A stretch of DNA of 5,547 nucleotides from Pseudomonadota bacterium (lineage in GTDB: Bacteria; Myxococcota_A; Polyangia; Fen-1088). The stretch's first letter is position 1. Every line of letters starts with the position of its first letter. The translations under genes and the position numbers were made by a program. The stretch spans positions 1 through 5,547 of the forward strand of contig JAEXQJ010000261.1 in the NCBI GenBank assembly GCA_023438785.1, in the 5' to 3' direction. Below, piece after piece: positions 3,424-5,547 of the stretch. The notes under the pieces were generated by a model. The model searched no databases. It was not told the DNA's origin and saw nothing but the letters and a program-made list of their open reading frames with translations.

Positions 3424-5547
3424 TCATACGGCATACTCTGCGCCGCGCGGGCGCCGCAAATAGGTTGCGAGCCCCTGCGCAACCCGCTGCCGAGTCTCTT
3501 GGGTCCACGGAACCGTGAAGCGTGCATCCATCCCGGTCTGGCGGACGCGCGCGAGCCAATCGTGTGCAACGGTTTCGGAGTAGCCAGCGGCAATTGCCGC
3601 CTCAAAGAGCAGGGTGAATTCCCGCAAGAGATACGTGTCGAAGGTGATTGGGTCGTCCGAGCCCACGGCGATGGGCACGGGAGCTGGGGCGTCGGGCAAC
3701 TGTTCGGGCGGGTAGAGGCGGAGGATCGGGTGATTGCGCAGGTCCAGCAGATCTCCGATGAGGAGATTGCTGGACGGGTTAACCTCCACGACCACCCGCC
3801 GGAGGTTGACCGCCCGGCGCATCGCGTTTTGAACCGCGTATAGGGCCGCGATTTCGGCGTTGTCGAGTCGCACGTCGATTGGGCCTTGACCGCGTCGGAA
3901 GACCGCCGGCTCCAGTCGATACTTGTTCAGCAGGTCCACCACCTGACGGGCGAAGCGTACCTGTCCCCAGTTGAGGCGAAGGGTGCTGCGAGAGAATGAG
4001 TCTAGGCTGCCGTCGCTTTCAGCGGGTGCCGCGGGTGGGACGAAGAGGTGGTGCAAGACATGATGGAGCTCTGCCATGTGCTCCGGCGCGGCGGAGCTGT
4101 CGAATACCGTTTCGGATAGCGCCCGGATTCCATTCTCGACTTGTGCGGGGCGCCCTGGCGGCGCCGTTGCACGGAATTCGGCCGGAATTCGGTAGCCGCT
4201 GTACAACCGCCATTCGAAGACCAAATCCCAAAGCCGCTCCTCCGTGGGCATCATCGTCGTGCCCACGGATTCTGCCCAGAGGCGCGGCTCCAATCCAAGC
4301 GCCGTGCCGTGGCCCAGGCGTCCCCCCTGTCGATCGAGGAGGTACATGATCACTTCGAAGATCCGCCGCAGCCCCTCCATCAGGTGGCGAAAGTCCTCTC
4401 CCGTGTGCGCCGTCGTGCGCAGGGGTGGCGCGTCGCGGCCGCCGCGGGTGGCAGAGGCCAGGGCCGCCTGCCGCTGGACCAAGCGGTACAGGGGCACCAG
4501 AACCCAAGTTGGGATCGCCAACTCGTCCGAGGCCACATCCACACCACGAACGAGCCAAAGGGCCTCGGGGACACTTCGAAACAGCTCTCTAATGGCGCAT
4601 GCAGAAGTGGCCTGGTCCGCGAAGAAATCGCCGTACCGGCCTCCACTGGGATGAAACCGCCACGGCGCCGTCCGATGGCAGCATGACTGCGTGCTGGAGG
4701 CCGGGGCTGGCCGGCGTATGGAAGACGGTGGCGGCGGCTCGCCGTGCGACCCCGTGGCAAAGGCCGGGGGACGTCCACTCTGCCATCTCCTCCCCCGGTC
4801 CCGCTCTTTTGCGAAATGCAGGACCACACCGAGCTCTGGCTCTGGCCTAGACCGGGTCCGTTCGAGAACGTGGCGCCACGAGCTCATCAGTTGCAGAAGC
4901 TGGTCAGCCAGCTCGGTGGGGCATTGGGCTGGAGAGAAGCGGACCTCAAGAGCGCGGATGGGCTGCTGGCGCCCTGCAACCCCAAAGGCGACCTCGGTGC
5001 GGACCGGCAGGAGCGGTCTTCTTAGCCCGCCCAGGCGCGCATTGAAGCGGACGAACCATTGCAGGCCCGCGGTCATGGGTCGCTGGACGATAGTTCGGAA
5101 GTAGAGGCAGCGGAGCCGCAGCGCTTGCCAGAACACGCGCGCGAAGGCCGCGTCCACTGTCCCCTGCTGTTCGCCCTCTTCCAGATACTCGAGTCCGTGG
5201 CGCATGAGCCAGCGTTCACCGCCGTTGCGCGTGCTCAGCCCGAGTCGCGCCGCGATGGGGTCGCAGCGCCGCCAGACCTCCTCGACATCGCGAAGCGGCG
5301 CCGAATTGAACCCCATCGCGGGATGGAGATCGCCATAGAGGTCGCGCATGGCGTACAGCGGAGGGAGCCGGCCGTCGGCTCCCCGAGCCAGGGCCTGCAG
5401 GGTGCGAGTCAGCGTGAGCCGCCTCTGGCCCACCCATGGCCGACGCCAGCGGGGCCCATCGGGTCCAGCGCGCGGACTGTCAACGATGGCACGGAGGAAC
5501 TGGGCCATGGAATCGGTCTCTTGCCCCGATTGCCTGCGGATGAGAAA
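3424..5547 (-). CDS. rdrB: RdrB-like divergent adenosine deaminase of a RADAR-type defence system (5' end probably outside window)
   Basis: This large amidohydrolase ends at TGA 3424-3426. Counting from ATG 5508 it has 694 residues, about twice an ordinary adenosine deaminase. Deaminase motifs occur in order: ALEVRFSP (186-193, the family's EVRYSP), VRGVDVASDEL (320-330), AHTGED (367-372; metal-binding H368 and catalytic E371 equivalents), RLGHGTAL (397-404; H400), VEVNPSSN (574-581, the CPTSN-type strand) and SDDP (617-620; metal ligand D618 and D619). Size, the long insertions and the VRGxDV segment fit RdrB, which in RADAR assembles with the ATPase RdrA and deaminates adenosine, reported on RNA and on ATP/dATP. 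The usual N-terminal HxH metal pair is absent from the visible part, the frame is open to the window edge for 13 codons before ATG 5508, and that ATG has no clear ribosome binding site, so the true start is likely upstream. Residues about 243-288 are Pro/Ser-rich and look unconserved. Membrane and nucleoside-processing genes follow on the same strand. Deaminase fold is near certain; RdrB assignment is probable. Confidence 0.85.
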   Translation of the reverse strand, partial: FLIRRQSGQETDSMAQFLRAIVDSPRAGPDGPRWRRPWVGQRRLTLTRTLQALARGADGRLPPLYAMRDLYGDLHPAMGFNSAPLRDVEEVWRRCDPIAARLGLSTRNGGERWLMRHGLEYLEEGEQQGTVDAAFARVFWQALRLRCLYFRTIVQRPMTAGLQWFVRFNARLGGLRRPLLPVRTEVAFGVAGRQQPIRALEVRFSPAQCPTELADQLLQLMSSWRHVLERTRSRPEPELGVVLHFAKERDRGRRWQSGRPPAFATGSHGEPPPPSSIRRPAPASSTQSCCHRTAPWRFHPSGGRYGDFFADQATSACAIRELFRSVPEALWLVRGVDVASDELAIPTWVLVPLYRLVQRQAALASATRGGRDAPPLRTTAHTGEDFRHLMEGLRRIFEVIMYLLDRQGGRLGHGTALGLEPRLWAESVGTTMMPTEERLWDLVFEWRLYSGYRIPAEFRATAPPGRPAQVENGIRALSETVFDSSAAPEHMAELHHVLHHLFVPPAAPAESDGSLDSFSRSTLRLNWGQVRFARQVVDLLNKYRLEPAVFRRGQGPIDVRLDNAEIAALYAVQNAMRRAVNLRRVVVEVNPSSNLLIGDLLDLRNHPILRLYPPEQLPDAPAPVPIAVGSDDPITFDTYLLREFTLLFEAAIAAGYSETVAHDWLARVRQTGMDARFTVPWTQETRQRVAQGLATYLRRPRGAEYAV

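Noticed and set aside
3499..3843. Plus-strand frames within the deaminase gene
   Set aside because: They lie opposite conserved deaminase motifs and show no coding character of their own.
1..5547. CRISPR arrays, tRNA or rRNA genes, insertion sequences
   Set aside because: No regularly spaced repeats, no cloverleaf with a T-loop motif, no transposase reading frame and no flanking terminal inverted repeats were seen.

Overview
The window is GC-rich DNA that looks like a chromosomal accessory region of a myxobacterium or a similar soil bacterium. Two things suggest this: a secreted pectate lyase behind a long Gly/Ala/Thr/Ser linker made of short tandem repeats (a style common in secreted myxobacterial proteins), and strongly G/C-biased third codon positions. 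The taxonomic guess is an inference from these traits only.

Layout. Positions 2-1102 (+) hold the C-terminal 366 codons of a family 1 pectate lyase that enters from the left edge. A perfect 13-bp inverted repeat at 1117-1149 lies between it and a convergent gene and probably ends transcription from both sides. Positions 1467-1201 (-) encode an 88-residue C4 zinc-finger protein of the DksA/TraR family, very close to E. coli YbiI. Positions 1468-1906 hold no gene that I can support.

The rest of the window, 5547-1907 (-), is a three-gene block read right to left. First comes a large adenosine-deaminase-like protein that resembles RdrB, the deaminase of the RADAR anti-phage system; its reading frame is still open at the right edge. 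After a 231-bp gap comes a four-helix membrane protein with a cytosolic middle domain. The last gene is a small protein of the nucleoside 2-deoxyribosyltransferase-like fold, whose GTG start overlaps the membrane gene's TGA stop (GTGA) and has a well placed ribosome binding site.

How the genes may work together. RADAR is known to pair an ATPase (RdrA) with RdrB, sometimes with a small membrane protein. This locus fits that plan: rdrB, a membrane gene, and an extra nucleoside-processing gene coupled to the membrane gene. I predict rdrA immediately beyond the right edge. A deaminase acting on adenine nucleotides together with a protein that may act on the N-glycosidic bond of nucleosides or nucleotides suggests a nucleotide-pool-directed defence module. 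The third gene as a RADAR partner is, as far as I know, undescribed, and is the most interesting feature here.
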